The notes: generated from the sequence alone by a model not told the origin. A DNA stretch of 64,000 bases from Flavobacterium frigoris (GCF_900111075.1 NZ_FOFZ01000002.1:473322-537321), one strand, 5' to 3'; positions 31,346 to 41,467 are shown, counted from the first letter of the stretch. A program made the numbers and translations.

Positions 31346-33127
31346 ATGTCAGACAATTTACTTTTAAACATTGATAGTCCCATTGATTTGCGCAAACTGG
31401 ACGAAGCCCAACTTCCAAAGCTGGCTCAAGAATTACGTAATTTTATCATCGATGTTGTTTCCGTAAAAGAAGGTCATCTCGGTGCCAGTTTAGGCGTTAT
31501 CGAACTCACCATCGCCTTGCATTATGTATTTAATACCCCCGATGATTTATTGATTTGGGACGTGGGGCATCAGGCATACGGACATAAAATACTGACTGGA
31601 AGAAGAGACAGTTTTCATACGAACAGACAATTGGGCGGCCTATCTGGTTTCCCAAAAAGAAGTGAGAGTATTTACGACGCTTTTGGCGTAGGCCACTCCT
31701 CAACTTCTATTTCGGCAGCACTAGGAATGGCAATTGCATCTAATTTAAAAGAGGATTTTGAAAAACAACACATTGCCGTTATCGGAGATGCTTCTATAGC
31801 ATCAGGAATGGCTTTTGAAGGACTCAATCACGCTGGAGTCACTGATGCAAATTTATTAGTAATCCTAAACGACAACGCCATCGGAATTGACCCAAGCGTA
31901 GGTGCCTTGAAGAATTACCTGACTGCAGTGAAAAACGGAAAAAATCCGAGGCAAAACAATATGATCAAATCCTTAAATATCGACTACTCCGGTCCTATTG
32001 ACGGACATGATATTTTTGCAGTAATTAAAGAACTGAAACGTTTACAAAAAATAAAAGGCCCAAAATTTCTTCATGTTATTACTACAAAAGGCAAAGGACT
32101 AAAACAAGCCGAAGAAGATCAAGTAAAATACCATGCACCAGGAAAATTTGATGCCAAATCTGGTGAAATACATTTAAAGTCGGAAGAAAATCTTCCACCA
32201 AAATACCAAGACGTTTTTGGCTTGACCGTTTTAGATTTAGCTAAAAAAAACGAAAAAATAGTAGGGATTACGCCCGCTATGCCATCAGGAAGTTCATTGA
32301 AATTCATGATGGACGCTTTGCCAGAGCGTGCCTTTGATGTGGGAATTGCCGAGCAACATGCTGTTACCCTCTCTGCCGGAATGGCGACGCAAGGAATGGT
32401 GGTTTTTTGCAACATCTACTCCACTTTTTTACAAAGAGCCTACGATCAAGTGATTCATGACGTAGCCTTACAAAACTTACCCGTGATTTTTTGCCTAGAC
32501 AGAGCGGGACTCGTGGGAGAAGATGGAGCAACCCATCATGGCGTTTTTGATTTGGCTTATTTGCGCTGTATTCCTAATATGATCATCTATTCTCCACTGA
32601 ATGAAATTGGACTGCAAAACATACTTTACAGTGCCCAGCTAGGCCTAGATCATCCTATAGCCATTCGTTATCCTCGTGGTCGTGGCGTGCTCGCAGACTG
32701 GCAATCCAAAAACTTCGGAAACTACGAAAAAATTGAAATCGGTAGCGCCAATTGCTTAAAGCACGGAACTGAAACTGCAGTTTTATCGAATGGCTCAATA
32801 GGCAAAAACGTCACTTTGGCATTAGCTAATTTAAACAACCCAAAAACTATTGCTCATTACGACTTTGCATTCGTTAAACCATTGGATGAAAAAGAATTAC
32901 ATACTATTTTCAAAACCTTCAAAAAGATTGTAACAATCGAAGATGGAGTAACAAAAGGCGGATTTGGAAGTGCAATCCTAGAGTTTGCAGCAAAAAATAA
33001 TTATACTGCAAAAATACAATTACTGGGAATTCCAGATGAATTTATAGAACACGGAACTGTAGAAAGACTACAACAATACTGTAACATTGACGTTAAAAGT
33101 TTAGAAATAATTTTTTCCTCTGAGTGA
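31346..33127 (+). CDS. dxs: 1-deoxy-D-xylulose-5-phosphate synthase
   Basis: First enzyme of the non-mevalonate isoprenoid pathway; condenses pyruvate and glyceraldehyde 3-phosphate using TPP. The 593-residue protein has the TPP-binding motif IGDASIASGMAFEGLNHAG ending in NDN (about 147-180), the conserved VGHQAYGHKILTGRR (about 71-85), the catalytic segment DVGIAEQHAVTLSAGMA (about 331-347) and DGATHHG, then the C-terminal transketolase domain. It is slightly shorter than the E. coli enzyme (620), as is common in Bacteroidota. DUF3078 follows 40 nt downstream. Confidence 0.96.
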   Translation: MSDNLLLNIDSPIDLRKLDEAQLPKLAQELRNFIIDVVSVKEGHLGASLGVIELTIALHYVFNTPDDLLIWDVGHQAYGHKILTGRRDSFHTNRQLGGLSGFPKRSESIYDAFGVGHSSTSISAALGMAIASNLKEDFEKQHIAVIGDASIASGMAFEGLNHAGVTDANLLVILNDNAIGIDPSVGALKNYLTAVKNGKNPRQNNMIKSLNIDYSGPIDGHDIFAVIKELKRLQKIKGPKFLHVITTKGKGLKQAEEDQVKYHAPGKFDAKSGEIHLKSEENLPPKYQDVFGLTVLDLAKKNEKIVGITPAMPSGSSLKFMMDALPERAFDVGIAEQHAVTLSAGMATQGMVVFCNIYSTFLQRAYDQVIHDVALQNLPVIFCLDRAGLVGEDGATHHGVFDLAYLRCIPNMIIYSPLNEIGLQNILYSAQLGLDHPIAIRYPRGRGVLADWQSKNFGNYEKIEIGSANCLKHGTETAVLSNGSIGKNVTLALANLNNPKTIAHYDFAFVKPLDEKELHTIFKTFKKIVTIEDGVTKGGFGSAILEFAAKNNYTAKIQLLGIPDEFIEHGTVERLQQYCNIDVKSLEIIFSSE

Positions 33128-33167
33128 AAACAATTATTTTGCGCCCACTAAACACAATGAGCTTATA

Positions 33168-34136
33168 ATGAAATTACCGCATTCGTCCGTCCTGTTAATC
33201 ATATTGCTGTTTTCAGCAAATATGTTCTCCCAGAAAATTATTACCACCATAGATGGTCCTGAAAAAGTCGATATAGATAGCCTTTCTCATTGGGTAAATA
33301 AAAACCGAATTGGATTTGATATCTCTGAAATTGCTTTTCTAAATTGGAATGCCGGAGGAACTAGCTCCATTTCAGGCTTACTAAAAGGAAAATTTAATCG
33401 AGTATACACCAAAGACAATTACAACTGGACTAACGAATTGATCGTACGTTATGGATTGAACAAACAAGATGGAATTGAACTTCGAAAAACAGAAGACGTA
33501 CTGCAGTTAAGTTCTGCTTTAGGGTATCGTCAAGACACATTATCGAACTGGTTCCATACTGCAAAATTCAATTTTGCTACCCAACTCACTGATGGGTATG
33601 CGTATCCAAATAAGGAAACCTCCATATCCAGAGCATTTGCACCCGCTTATATATTCCTAGGACTTGGAGCAGAATATGCTTCAAAAGACAAACACAAACT
33701 ACTATACTTATCTCCTTTCACTTCAAAAATAACGATGGTATTAGACCAAAGATTAGCTAATCTAGGTACTTTTGGTGTTAAAAAGGCGACATATGATTTA
33801 AATGGAAATTTAATTGCTGAAGGAGAAAAATCAAAAGTGGAACTTGGTTTTCTTTTAACTGGTTTTTATAAAAAAGAAATATTCAAAAATATCACTATTG
33901 AAAACAGACTGAGTTTATATTCTGACTACATCAATAAATTTGGAAATGTTGATATCGATTACGATCTGACATTAGAATTAGTGGTCAATCAACACGTGAA
34001 GACAAATATTGGGATGCATGTCATTTATGATGATGACATTAAAGCAAAAGAAGACATCAACGGAGAACAAGTTACCGTAGGTCCAAAACTACAATTAAAA
34101 CAAATTTTAGGAGTGGGAGTTGTCTATAATTTTTAA
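33168..34136 (+). CDS. DUF3078 family protein
   Basis: A 322-residue exported protein: signal peptide (about 1-21, MFSQ), then the DUF3078 region starting WVNKNRIGFDISEIAFLNWNAGGTSSISGLLKG (about 43-75), with many alternating-hydrophobic strands and a final aromatic (VVYNF). The pattern suggests an outer-membrane beta barrel. The family is Bacteroidota-specific and has no known function. It is co-oriented with dxs at 40 nt and probably co-transcribed. Confidence 0.88.
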   Translation: MKLPHSSVLLIILLFSANMFSQKIITTIDGPEKVDIDSLSHWVNKNRIGFDISEIAFLNWNAGGTSSISGLLKGKFNRVYTKDNYNWTNELIVRYGLNKQDGIELRKTEDVLQLSSALGYRQDTLSNWFHTAKFNFATQLTDGYAYPNKETSISRAFAPAYIFLGLGAEYASKDKHKLLYLSPFTSKITMVLDQRLANLGTFGVKKATYDLNGNLIAEGEKSKVELGFLLTGFYKKEIFKNITIENRLSLYSDYINKFGNVDIDYDLTLELVVNQHVKTNIGMHVIYDDDIKAKEDINGEQVTVGPKLQLKQILGVGVVYNF

Positions 34137-34140
34137 AAAA

Positions 34141-34176
34141 AAGTCGGTTGGTAAATAATACCAACCGACTTTTTTT
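34141..34176. terminator. Bidirectional terminator
   Basis: AAGTCGGTTGGTA / TACCAACCGACTT, a 13-bp perfect stem with a 5-nt loop, between DUF3078 and the convergent M36 gene, with T runs on both sides. Confidence 0.88.
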
Positions 34177-34189
34177 AATGTAATTCGGA

Positions 34190-36859
34190 TTAATTTAAAA
34201 TAATTTTTTCAACATAGTTTAAAGAATCTCCATTAATTTTTAAAATATAAATCCCAGGGTTAAGATGACTTAAATCAATACTTTTCTGACTTTTAAAATC
34301 TTCATTTTTAGCACCATAAACTTGTCTTCCAGTAACGTCTATTACTTGAATATCCACTTTACCAAAGTATTGAGTTACTCGAACATTTATTAGCCCATTA
34401 GAAGGATTTGGAAATACTTTCATCACATCATCACTATCAAAATTACTGACCCCTAAAGTGCAATTAGGGCCTGCTAAAGAAGGAGTACTAAAATCCTCCA
34501 CTTGATCATTACCCTTATTTCCATCTCCCGCAGATGCAACTGCACCTAATCCTCTGGCTGCAAAAACCTCCCAAATCATACAATAATCTTTACCGCCAGT
34601 AATTGCTTGATCGGCTGCTATAATTGCATCACGCCCACTCACAAAAGTTGGACTACAGGGTTGCATTTTGATGCCATCGATAACTATTTGCATTAACTTA
34701 TTATTACCACCAGTACCAGTATATTTATTATCATTGTATCCATATTTATCAATATAAGCCCATGTTAAATCCCACAACATTGTAGCCCAAACGGACCCTA
34801 TCCCGTGAACTGAAGTTTTCTCCAATCCGTCACTGCCAGTATACTGAAACTTGTTAGTATTATTATAAGTCATTGGATTTATAGTTATATCTGTAGAATA
34901 TGGATAACTTCTGATTCCAACACCATCCGTCGCTTGATTTGAAACAAACGTTCCAATTCCTCTTTTCGATTTCCCCGAATCTCCAGGTTTTATCTGCATC
35001 ATAAGTGCAAACCAATCTGACCAACCTTCACCCATTTGATCCGTATTATTCAAACAGTTGGAGTTGTTAGCTCCACCAGCTAAACGGGTAGAAATACCAT
35101 GTCCATATTCATGTGCAATCACTCCATTGTCAAAATCTCCATCTGTATTTACAAATGACGAAGCTTGCACTTGTAGTTTGACATTAACAGCCTGCGTTTT
35201 CATTTCATTAATAATTAATTCCCCTATTTCTCTCGTCATACTTATAACAGGAATAGCGATAGTCGCATCTGCTCCAGACATTCCTATAGTCCCATCAACA
35301 TCATTTACAACAATGACAGCTATTGCACCTGCATCCTGTGCTGCTTTTGATTTAAGAACAAAACTGCAAGTTCCTCTTCTCAATATAACAATTTTACCAT
35401 TCATCGCAGCTGAATTTACGGGTCTTTCACATCCATCAGACTGTCCTGCACTATCAAGAAATAGCACTAAGTCTGACTGGATAAAATCAGGTGCAGTTGG
35501 CAGTCCCACATAACCTGGATCAAATGAATTTTGTCTACCCGGATAATTTCCGGCAATAATACTCGGAGAATTCACAGTAACAGGCCTATTTTCGGGAGAT
35601 TGATCCCATAAAAACATTTGTATCCTACCGTTTTTCCCATCCACTGGAGCAGAAAAATTTGCATTGTTGATACTTTTTGGATTCGATAAAGATCCATCTT
35701 GGGCATCTGCAAAAACATAATCTAAACCGACTCCTCCTTTACCATAATTATTATTTTGAAAATTCCCGTTTTTCTCCGTAAACCCATATTGATACCAAAT
35801 GTCATGCATTACATTATTCATATAGAATAAGTTTGTTGTGGAAGCATTAATGTATGATGAAGCATCAACATCACGGCCTCCGTAAAGAAAATCAAATTCT
35901 AAAAGCTGACCTCCTTCAGGACTATAACCACTATCTGAGTTATTTCCAATAAGATCCTCTTTAGCCCATACATTATTCCCTCTAGTATACGTATATTCGG
36001 CACCAGCCAATCCATCAGTATCATGCCATCCATAAGGGGAAGCCACCCTATTTTCAGGATTTAATATTAATTTACTATCAATATGATTGGGACTTTCATA
36101 GTTAAAAGGAATTACACGGTAAGCGCCTCCCAATAGCGTTGAGGAAGCTGGTGAAAATAGCTGCTTATATGAATTGTCAAACGAAACAATTGACCTAGTA
36201 TTTTTTTCGTTCTCTTTAGAAAAAACATTTTGTTTGTCAAATTCACATGAAATAACAAAATCATTTTTTTCTAACATGCTTCCATTCAAAGCATCAATTC
36301 TAACACTCCAAATATGATCGTGCTTAGGCGTGTCAATTATAAGATCCCAAGCCAAAATTAAATTTTCATTTATAGATTGATGATAAACTAAATTTGCAAT
36401 TACGGGCTCTTCAAACGCTAATCCCTTGCTGATTTTAAATTTATTTTCACCACTTTTCTCTATAATGGAAAATAAACCAGAGTGTGTCATACCTAACAAA
36501 AAATAAGCTTTTGACAACGCATCAAGAGCAGAAAGCGTTGGTTTCAAGGAATTTACTTTACGCGACACGTTAGATATAAATTTCTTTTGAGCATCAACTA
36601 CCTTCCCCTCTTTAATTGAGAAATTAGAAACTGCTCTAAAAATTTCAATTCCATTATATCGTTGAACTACATAACAATAGTCGTTTTTTGTACTAGCAGA
36701 ACTCCCTTCGCTTTGAATAACCCAATCTTGTACATCATTTTTAGAAAGCCCCAATTTAGCACTATTCGTACTTAAATAGTTTTGAATGATTTCCTTATTT
36801 GATTGCGAAGAGGATACAAAGGAAATAAACAAAAAAGTTAACAAGGTAAATTTTTTCAT
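34190..36859 (-). CDS. Secreted M36 metalloprotease with PA domain and type A T9SS sorting domain
   Basis: An 889-residue fungalysin-type protease. In order: signal peptide (about 1-19, FVSSSQ), FTP propeptide region (about 25-200), the N-terminal part of the M36 domain, and an inserted PA domain (about 450-555, with NGKIVILRRGTCSFVLKSKAAQDAGAIAVIV). The zinc site HEYGHG lies near 582 (family HEYTHG), with the third ligand Glu in GEGWSDWFAL, then the rest of M36. The last ~75 residues are a type A T9SS sorting domain (VFPNPSNGLINV ... LNPGIYILKI). It should be exported by the T9SS and released or anchored at the surface, where it degrades proteins. The -7 element TATGTTTG lies at 36897-36904 on the minus strand. 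Confidence 0.94.
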   Translation of the reverse strand: MKKFTLLTFLFISFVSSSQSNKEIIQNYLSTNSAKLGLSKNDVQDWVIQSEGSSASTKNDYCYVVQRYNGIEIFRAVSNFSIKEGKVVDAQKKFISNVSRKVNSLKPTLSALDALSKAYFLLGMTHSGLFSIIEKSGENKFKISKGLAFEEPVIANLVYHQSINENLILAWDLIIDTPKHDHIWSVRIDALNGSMLEKNDFVISCEFDKQNVFSKENEKNTRSIVSFDNSYKQLFSPASSTLLGGAYRVIPFNYESPNHIDSKLILNPENRVASPYGWHDTDGLAGAEYTYTRGNNVWAKEDLIGNNSDSGYSPEGGQLLEFDFLYGGRDVDASSYINASTTNLFYMNNVMHDIWYQYGFTEKNGNFQNNNYGKGGVGLDYVFADAQDGSLSNPKSINNANFSAPVDGKNGRIQMFLWDQSPENRPVTVNSPSIIAGNYPGRQNSFDPGYVGLPTAPDFIQSDLVLFLDSAGQSDGCERPVNSAAMNGKIVILRRGTCSFVLKSKAAQDAGAIAVIVVNDVDGTIGMSGADATIAIPVISMTREIGELIINEMKTQAVNVKLQVQASSFVNTDGDFDNGVIAHEYGHGISTRLAGGANNSNCLNNTDQMGEGWSDWFALMMQIKPGDSGKSKRGIGTFVSNQATDGVGIRSYPYSTDITINPMTYNNTNKFQYTGSDGLEKTSVHGIGSVWATMLWDLTWAYIDKYGYNDNKYTGTGGNNKLMQIVIDGIKMQPCSPTFVSGRDAIIAADQAITGGKDYCMIWEVFAARGLGAVASAGDGNKGNDQVEDFSTPSLAGPNCTLGVSNFDSDDVMKVFPNPSNGLINVRVTQYFGKVDIQVIDVTGRQVYGAKNEDFKSQKSIDLSHLNPGIYILKINGDSLNYVEKIILN

Positions 36860-36966
36860 AAGCTACAGTTTCTGCATTTTTTATTATTTAGCGCCGCAAA
36901 CATAATTATTTATATTTAATTTAACAATTAAGAGTTAATATGTTTACTATTTAACTTTAAAAATAA

Positions 36967-38313
36967 TTAATCCTTTTTCTTTCCATTGATAGTTTCAAAT
37001 AACTCTAAGGCATTTCCATCTGTAAGTAAGGACACAAAATGACAGATATGAAGCAATCTTTCATACAGATCTGCTTTTTCGTAATGGTGTTTCTCCGGCA
37101 GTAATTTTAAAATTAACGCATCATAATTAGATGCATTTCCATTATACTTGTTATCGTAGGCCGTTATAAATTTATCCAACAAAGTTTGGATAATTTGGTA
37201 ACCCACAATCTCTTTTTCGATAACTTCCCGACTCTGATAAATATTGTTCACACTAATGCTGATGATATCATCCATTTGTGCTTTATACTTACTCTTATCA
37301 GTTAACGCAAACGGAAATTTTCCGTTTAAAATGGCTTCCTCGTTGTCTATGAAAACTTTTACTGCATCATTAATCAAACTACCGATTGCCAAAGCACGCA
37401 AATAACTAATGCGATCTTCCTTAGTAGTAAGCGTTTTATATTTGGAAGTATCAATGCTGTCTTTAACTAATTTAATCAAATATTCTAAAGCAAAATCCTC
37501 TGAGACTAATCCTAAATTTATTCCGTCTTCAAAATCAATAATGGTGTAACAAATATCATCTGCAGCTTCTACTAAATAAGCAAGAGGATGTCTTTCAAAA
37601 CCAATATTGTCTCCAGACTTATTCGGAATCATTCCCATATCACGAGCCGCTTCTTCAAAGAATTTTTTATCAGTTTGAAAGAAACCGTATTTTTTATCAG
37701 CAATATTTTTAGTTGGCTTTTTAGGCAAACTTTCTTTTGGGTATTTCATAAAAGCACCAAGAGTGGCATAAGAGATTCGAAGACCGCCCTCTATTCCGGG
37801 ACGACTTGCAGTCAAAACCGCAAACCCATTGGCATTTCCTTCAAAATCAATTAAATCCTGCCATTGTTTTTTAGACAATTTATCTTCGTATTTTTTTCCG
37901 TTTCCAATAGAAAAATACTCCCCGATAGCTTTCTCGCCAGAATGTCCGAAAGGTGGATTCCCAATATCATGCGCCAAAGATGCAGCAGCAACAATAGCTC
38001 CAAAATCATTCATGTGATACCCATGAACTTCTTTTAAATGTGGATACTTTTCAATTATTTTCTTTCCAACTAATCTTCCTAATGAACGACCCACAACCGA
38101 AACCTCTAAACTATGTGTCAAACGCGTGTGTACAAAGTCGGTTTTTGAAAGTGGAATTACCTGTGTTTTATCTTGTAGACTTCTAAATGCCGCAGAAAAA
38201 ATAATACGGTCATAGTCTACTTCAAAACCCAAGCGGGTATCATCTTGCTCTATACGCAATCGTTTGCTTGTGTCGCCTTGTCTTTTTAGTGATAGAAGTT
38301 GTTCCCAGTTCAT
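36967..38313 (-). CDS. dgt: Deoxyguanosinetriphosphate triphosphohydrolase
   Basis: Splits dGTP (and other dNTPs in some homologues) to deoxynucleoside and tripolyphosphate. The 448-residue HD-superfamily enzyme has TRLTHSLEVSVVGRSLGR (about 63-80, first His) and ASLAHDIGNPPFGHSGE (about 113-129, HD pair and following His). It starts with the typical MNWEQLLSLKRQGD and a DYDRIIFSAAFRSLQDKTQV segment that precedes the HD core. The minus-strand -7 element TATCTTTG is at 38351-38358. It is one of two dNTP-pool genes here, the other being the nrdBA operon 5 kb away. Confidence 0.94.
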   Translation of the reverse strand: MNWEQLLSLKRQGDTSKRLRIEQDDTRLGFEVDYDRIIFSAAFRSLQDKTQVIPLSKTDFVHTRLTHSLEVSVVGRSLGRLVGKKIIEKYPHLKEVHGYHMNDFGAIVAAASLAHDIGNPPFGHSGEKAIGEYFSIGNGKKYEDKLSKKQWQDLIDFEGNANGFAVLTASRPGIEGGLRISYATLGAFMKYPKESLPKKPTKNIADKKYGFFQTDKKFFEEAARDMGMIPNKSGDNIGFERHPLAYLVEAADDICYTIIDFEDGINLGLVSEDFALEYLIKLVKDSIDTSKYKTLTTKEDRISYLRALAIGSLINDAVKVFIDNEEAILNGKFPFALTDKSKYKAQMDDIISISVNNIYQSREVIEKEIVGYQIIQTLLDKFITAYDNKYNGNASNYDALILKLLPEKHHYEKADLYERLLHICHFVSLLTDGNALELFETINGKKKD

Positions 38314-38548
38314 ACTGTCTTTTTCAAATTTGAATAATTGGATTATTTTTCAAAGATAAAGAAATAGCAATAACATAAAATAGCTTTTAATTGTTTTATA
38401 AACGGATGTGTGAAAACAAAAATCGAAACAGCATCTGCACACAAGCATGTACTAAAACGTACTATAGTGGTATTTGATAATATGATTGCTAAAAAGTATC
38501 TTATAGACAAACAGATTGTATTTTTACGCGCAATTTCAAAAGAAAAAA

Positions 38549-39613
38549 ATGACTAAAAAAATCACCATACTTGGCGCTGGATTAAGCGGATTATTAACCG
38601 CTTACCACCTACAAAATAAAGACTTTGATATCGAAATTATTGAAGCTAGAAACCGCATTGGCGGGCGAATCCACACTATAAATTCTGATACCGCTCAAGT
38701 AGAAATGGGTGCGACTTGGTTTAATGAGATTCATGTTAATTTCAAAAATCTCTTAAGCGAATTAGAGCTGGGTTATTTCGAACAATTCATGCAAGGCACT
38801 TCCTATTTCGAACCATTTTCAGCTGCACCAGCACAAGAGATCCAGATTCCACAAAATAGTCCGAGTTACCGAGTTGTAGGCGGAACAAGCCAACTTATCG
38901 AAACCTTAAAATCTAAATTGACTGATGTTCCAATTCATTTAAACGAAGTAGTTTCTAACATCGATTTTGACAATGAGAAAATAAAAATTACAACTCCAAA
39001 CAAAATATTCGAAACTGATTATGTGATTTCGACTTTGCCGCAAGCGTTGTTTGCAAATGATATTAACATAAATCCTCCACTGCCGCAAAAACTAACAGAT
39101 ATTGCTAAAAAAACGCATACTTGGATGCAAGATTCTATTAAAATTGCCTTTGTTTACGATGACCCTTTTTGGCGCAACAAGAATTATTCAGGTACTTTAT
39201 TTAGTAATGTGGGCCCGATAACGGAGTTTTACGATCAATCCAATGCGGCGTTGAACAAATTTGCTCTTTGTGGCTTCATCAGTTCCGGAATGGAAATGTA
39301 CACTCAGGAAGAGCGATTAGAAAAACTAAAAATACAATTAGAGAAGATTTTTGGTCAGGAATCGCTCAACTTTACGTCTTATCATGAAACGGTTTGGGCA
39401 AAGGAAACAGCCACTAAAAGCGCGAAGCAAATAGGATTTATGTATCCACATCAAAACAATGGACATCCTTTATTCCGAGAATCTTATTACGATAATCGGT
39501 TATTTTTTGCTGGAACCGAAACCGCTAATCAATATCCAGGTTATATGGAAGGCGCTGTAATAGCTGCCAAAAATACCGCCGAAACTATTTTAAAATTACA
39601 AAGTAAGGTCTAG
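38549..39613 (+). CDS. FAD-dependent amine oxidase-like protein
   Basis: A 354-residue flavoprotein of the monoamine-oxidase fold. The N-terminal FAD-binding motif reads ITILGAGLSGLLTAYHL (about 4-20), followed by EARNRIGGRIHT (about 33-44). The C-terminal FAD motif LFFAGTETANQYPGYMEGAVIAA is near 315-337. I chose the ATG at 38549 because it places GxGxxG at the usual distance from the start; the ATG at 38516 adds 11 residues with no counterpart. Substrate unknown. It could act on amines or on a carotenoid- or protoporphyrinogen-like substrate, but no pathway genes are adjacent. Confidence 0.88.
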   Translation: MTKKITILGAGLSGLLTAYHLQNKDFDIEIIEARNRIGGRIHTINSDTAQVEMGATWFNEIHVNFKNLLSELELGYFEQFMQGTSYFEPFSAAPAQEIQIPQNSPSYRVVGGTSQLIETLKSKLTDVPIHLNEVVSNIDFDNEKIKITTPNKIFETDYVISTLPQALFANDININPPLPQKLTDIAKKTHTWMQDSIKIAFVYDDPFWRNKNYSGTLFSNVGPITEFYDQSNAALNKFALCGFISSGMEMYTQEERLEKLKIQLEKIFGQESLNFTSYHETVWAKETATKSAKQIGFMYPHQNNGHPLFRESYYDNRLFFAGTETANQYPGYMEGAVIAAKNTAETILKLQSKV

Positions 39614-39816
39614 CATAAGATTACAAAAACCATTTATATAGTGTTGCTGCTATTTTCAATAGTTTGCGATTTATTTATCATCAATGTAGTTGCAAAGGGT
39701 TTAGCTTTAATAAGATAGGCCCTGTGTAATATACTAACAAATTAAGAAAGATCCAGTTCAAATGATCCTATTTCATTATATTTGAGAGGGAGTTCAAAAC
39801 AAAACAATTTTAAATA

Positions 39817-40551
39817 ATGAAAAAAACATTCAAAATAATTGGCACTATTATTCTTGTCCTTATTATCGCGCTCGTAGCCTTTTTATATTTCACGAGTAAA
39901 CCACTACCGCAAGGTGAAAAAGGAATAAAAGCCGAAGCGCTTACGGATAAAATTCAACAAGCAATCAATCAAAAAGCCTGGGACTCGATCGTAGCAGTTG
40001 CCTTTACCTTTAAAGGAAGCCATCATTATCTGTGGGACAAAAAACGCAATTTGGTTCAAGTGCAATGGGATCATAAAAAGGTAATTTACAACAATCAAAC
40101 TTTAGAAGGTGTTGCTTATGAAAATGACAAAAAATTGGCTGATACTGATAAAACAAAAGCTATAAAACAAGCGAATGATTCTTTTAATAATGATTCTTTC
40201 TGGCTTATTGCTCCGTTCAAATTACGGGACGCTGGAACAACTCGAAGTATTGTAATGCAGGACAATCAGGAAGCTTTGATGGTTACCTACGCTACTGGCG
40301 GTAGCACTCCAGGCGATTCTTATCTTTGGTTAGTCGATCAAAATTATGTTCCTAAAGTCTGGAGACTTTGGGTTAGCATTATTCCCGTGGGCGGACTAGA
40401 AACAAGCTGGGAAGATTGGAAAACATTTCAGAACAATGTCAAAATTGCGACAAGCCATAAAGGGTTAATTAATTTGAAACTACAAAATATTAAAATCGGA
40501 AAATCGATTGAAGCCATTAATAATGGTGTAAATCCATTTACTGAGTTGTAA
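39817..40551 (+). CDS. Membrane-anchored hypothetical protein
   Basis: A 244-residue protein with one N-terminal membrane segment (about 7-27, IIGTIILVLIIALVAFLYFTS) and a soluble domain that would face the periplasm. The domain has several aromatic strands (FTFKGSHHYLWDKKRNLVQVQWD, SYLWLVDQNYVPKVWRLWV), suggesting a beta-sheet lipid- or ligand-binding fold similar in feel to LolA-type or DUF4292-like proteins. I do not recognise a family. It stands alone in the plus orientation and converges on the RDD gene. Confidence 0.72.
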   Translation: MKKTFKIIGTIILVLIIALVAFLYFTSKPLPQGEKGIKAEALTDKIQQAINQKAWDSIVAVAFTFKGSHHYLWDKKRNLVQVQWDHKKVIYNNQTLEGVAYENDKKLADTDKTKAIKQANDSFNNDSFWLIAPFKLRDAGTTRSIVMQDNQEALMVTYATGGSTPGDSYLWLVDQNYVPKVWRLWVSIIPVGGLETSWEDWKTFQNNVKIATSHKGLINLKLQNIKIGKSIEAINNGVNPFTEL

Positions 40552-40613
40552 ATTTTAAATAATACCTGTTAGTATAAAATTTGAAGAGAAAATAATACGG
40601 CGTCACTATAATC

Positions 40614-40650
40614 AAAAGCCCTAGTACCTTATACGTACTAGGGTTATTAA
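40614..40650. terminator. Hairpin between convergent genes
   Basis: CCCTAGTAC / GTACTAGGG with a 7-nt loop. The T run is on the minus-strand side (after the RDD gene); on the plus strand the tail is less T-rich. Confidence 0.65.
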
Positions 40651-41151
40651 TTATTCTGTTTTTCTAAATTCTTCTGGGTTATTAAAAAACCCTCTACTTT
40701 TTGACAACTTCTTCTTTTTGACCACGTACGTATCCGAAAAAGTATCATGCCAACCGCGGGGAATCGCTCCTAAAAAGGAAAAAGGCTCAAATGGAATAAA
40801 CCTGCAGAGCGTGCGTATCACTAACGTTTTTATATCTGGTTTTACGCCATCCTTATTAACTACAACCGTTTTGGTAATTAGTTGCGCGATGGTTCTGGAA
40901 AAGTAGATTTCAGTAAGGCTATAATAGAGCAGCATGATAAATATGCTATAAAGTACGATTTCTCCTTTGGACATCGTCTCGACCCAAGTAGAAACCGCAA
41001 ACTTACTCGCAGCATCAGCAATCAGGATAATAGAAGTCCCAATGCTCAGTATGATAATATAAAGGAATACTAAATCAATACTAAAATTAAGAAATCGCTG
41101 TCCCCGTGTAGCGAGTAAATCATCCGTAATTGCAAATCTTGTATTTTTCAT
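40651..41151 (-). CDS. RDD family membrane protein
   Basis: A 166-residue protein with an RDD domain. The start is MKNTRFAITDDLLATRGQRFLNFSIDLVF, with the R..D motif entering the first helix (about 20-45). A second helix lies at about 64-85, and a cytoplasmic loop (TKTVVVNKDG) leads to LCRFIPFEPFSF. The ATG at 41151 is preferred to the one at 41190 because the extra 13 residues are not family-like. RDD proteins are small membrane proteins, some implicated in ion exchange; the role here is unknown. Confidence 0.85.
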   Translation of the reverse strand: MKNTRFAITDDLLATRGQRFLNFSIDLVFLYIIILSIGTSIILIADAASKFAVSTWVETMSKGEIVLYSIFIMLLYYSLTEIYFSRTIAQLITKTVVVNKDGVKPDIKTLVIRTLCRFIPFEPFSFLGAIPRGWHDTFSDTYVVKKKKLSKSRGFFNNPEEFRKTE

Positions 41152-41300
41152 ATTATCAGTATTTTTAGCTAACAAAAAGAATAAACCCACAGCTTAATCT
41201 ACTCAAATATAAGCAATTAATATTAAAATATTAATCAGAATATTCATTATTACGAGTTTGTCATTAGTCCTTAAACACAATTTTAACAACTATATTCATA

Positions 41301-41404
41301 GCCCTGATTGCAGTGAAAATCCTTTTTATTTTTTCTTTAAAAATAAAAAGATTGTAACGGAAAGCGGGACACGAGCGAAGCGAACTGACGAAGTAAACTG
41401 CTCC
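41301..41404 (-). repeat. Intergenic repeat, copy C
   Basis: Reverse complement relation to copy B (28978-29083), about 90% identical by eye. It has the same GTTCGCTTCGCTCGTGTCC marker and AT-rich inner hairpin. It starts directly after the nrdA terminator in nrdA orientation. Confidence 0.8.
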
Positions 41405-41441
41405 TAAAAATAAAACAGCTACCAAAAAATTGATAGCTGCT
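41405..41441 (-). terminator. nrdA terminator
   Basis: On the minus strand CAGCTATC pairs with GGTAGCTG (one bulge) and is followed by TTTTATTTTT. Confidence 0.7.
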
Positions 41442-41467
41442 TCATTTACTTTATTCTATTTTCTAAT

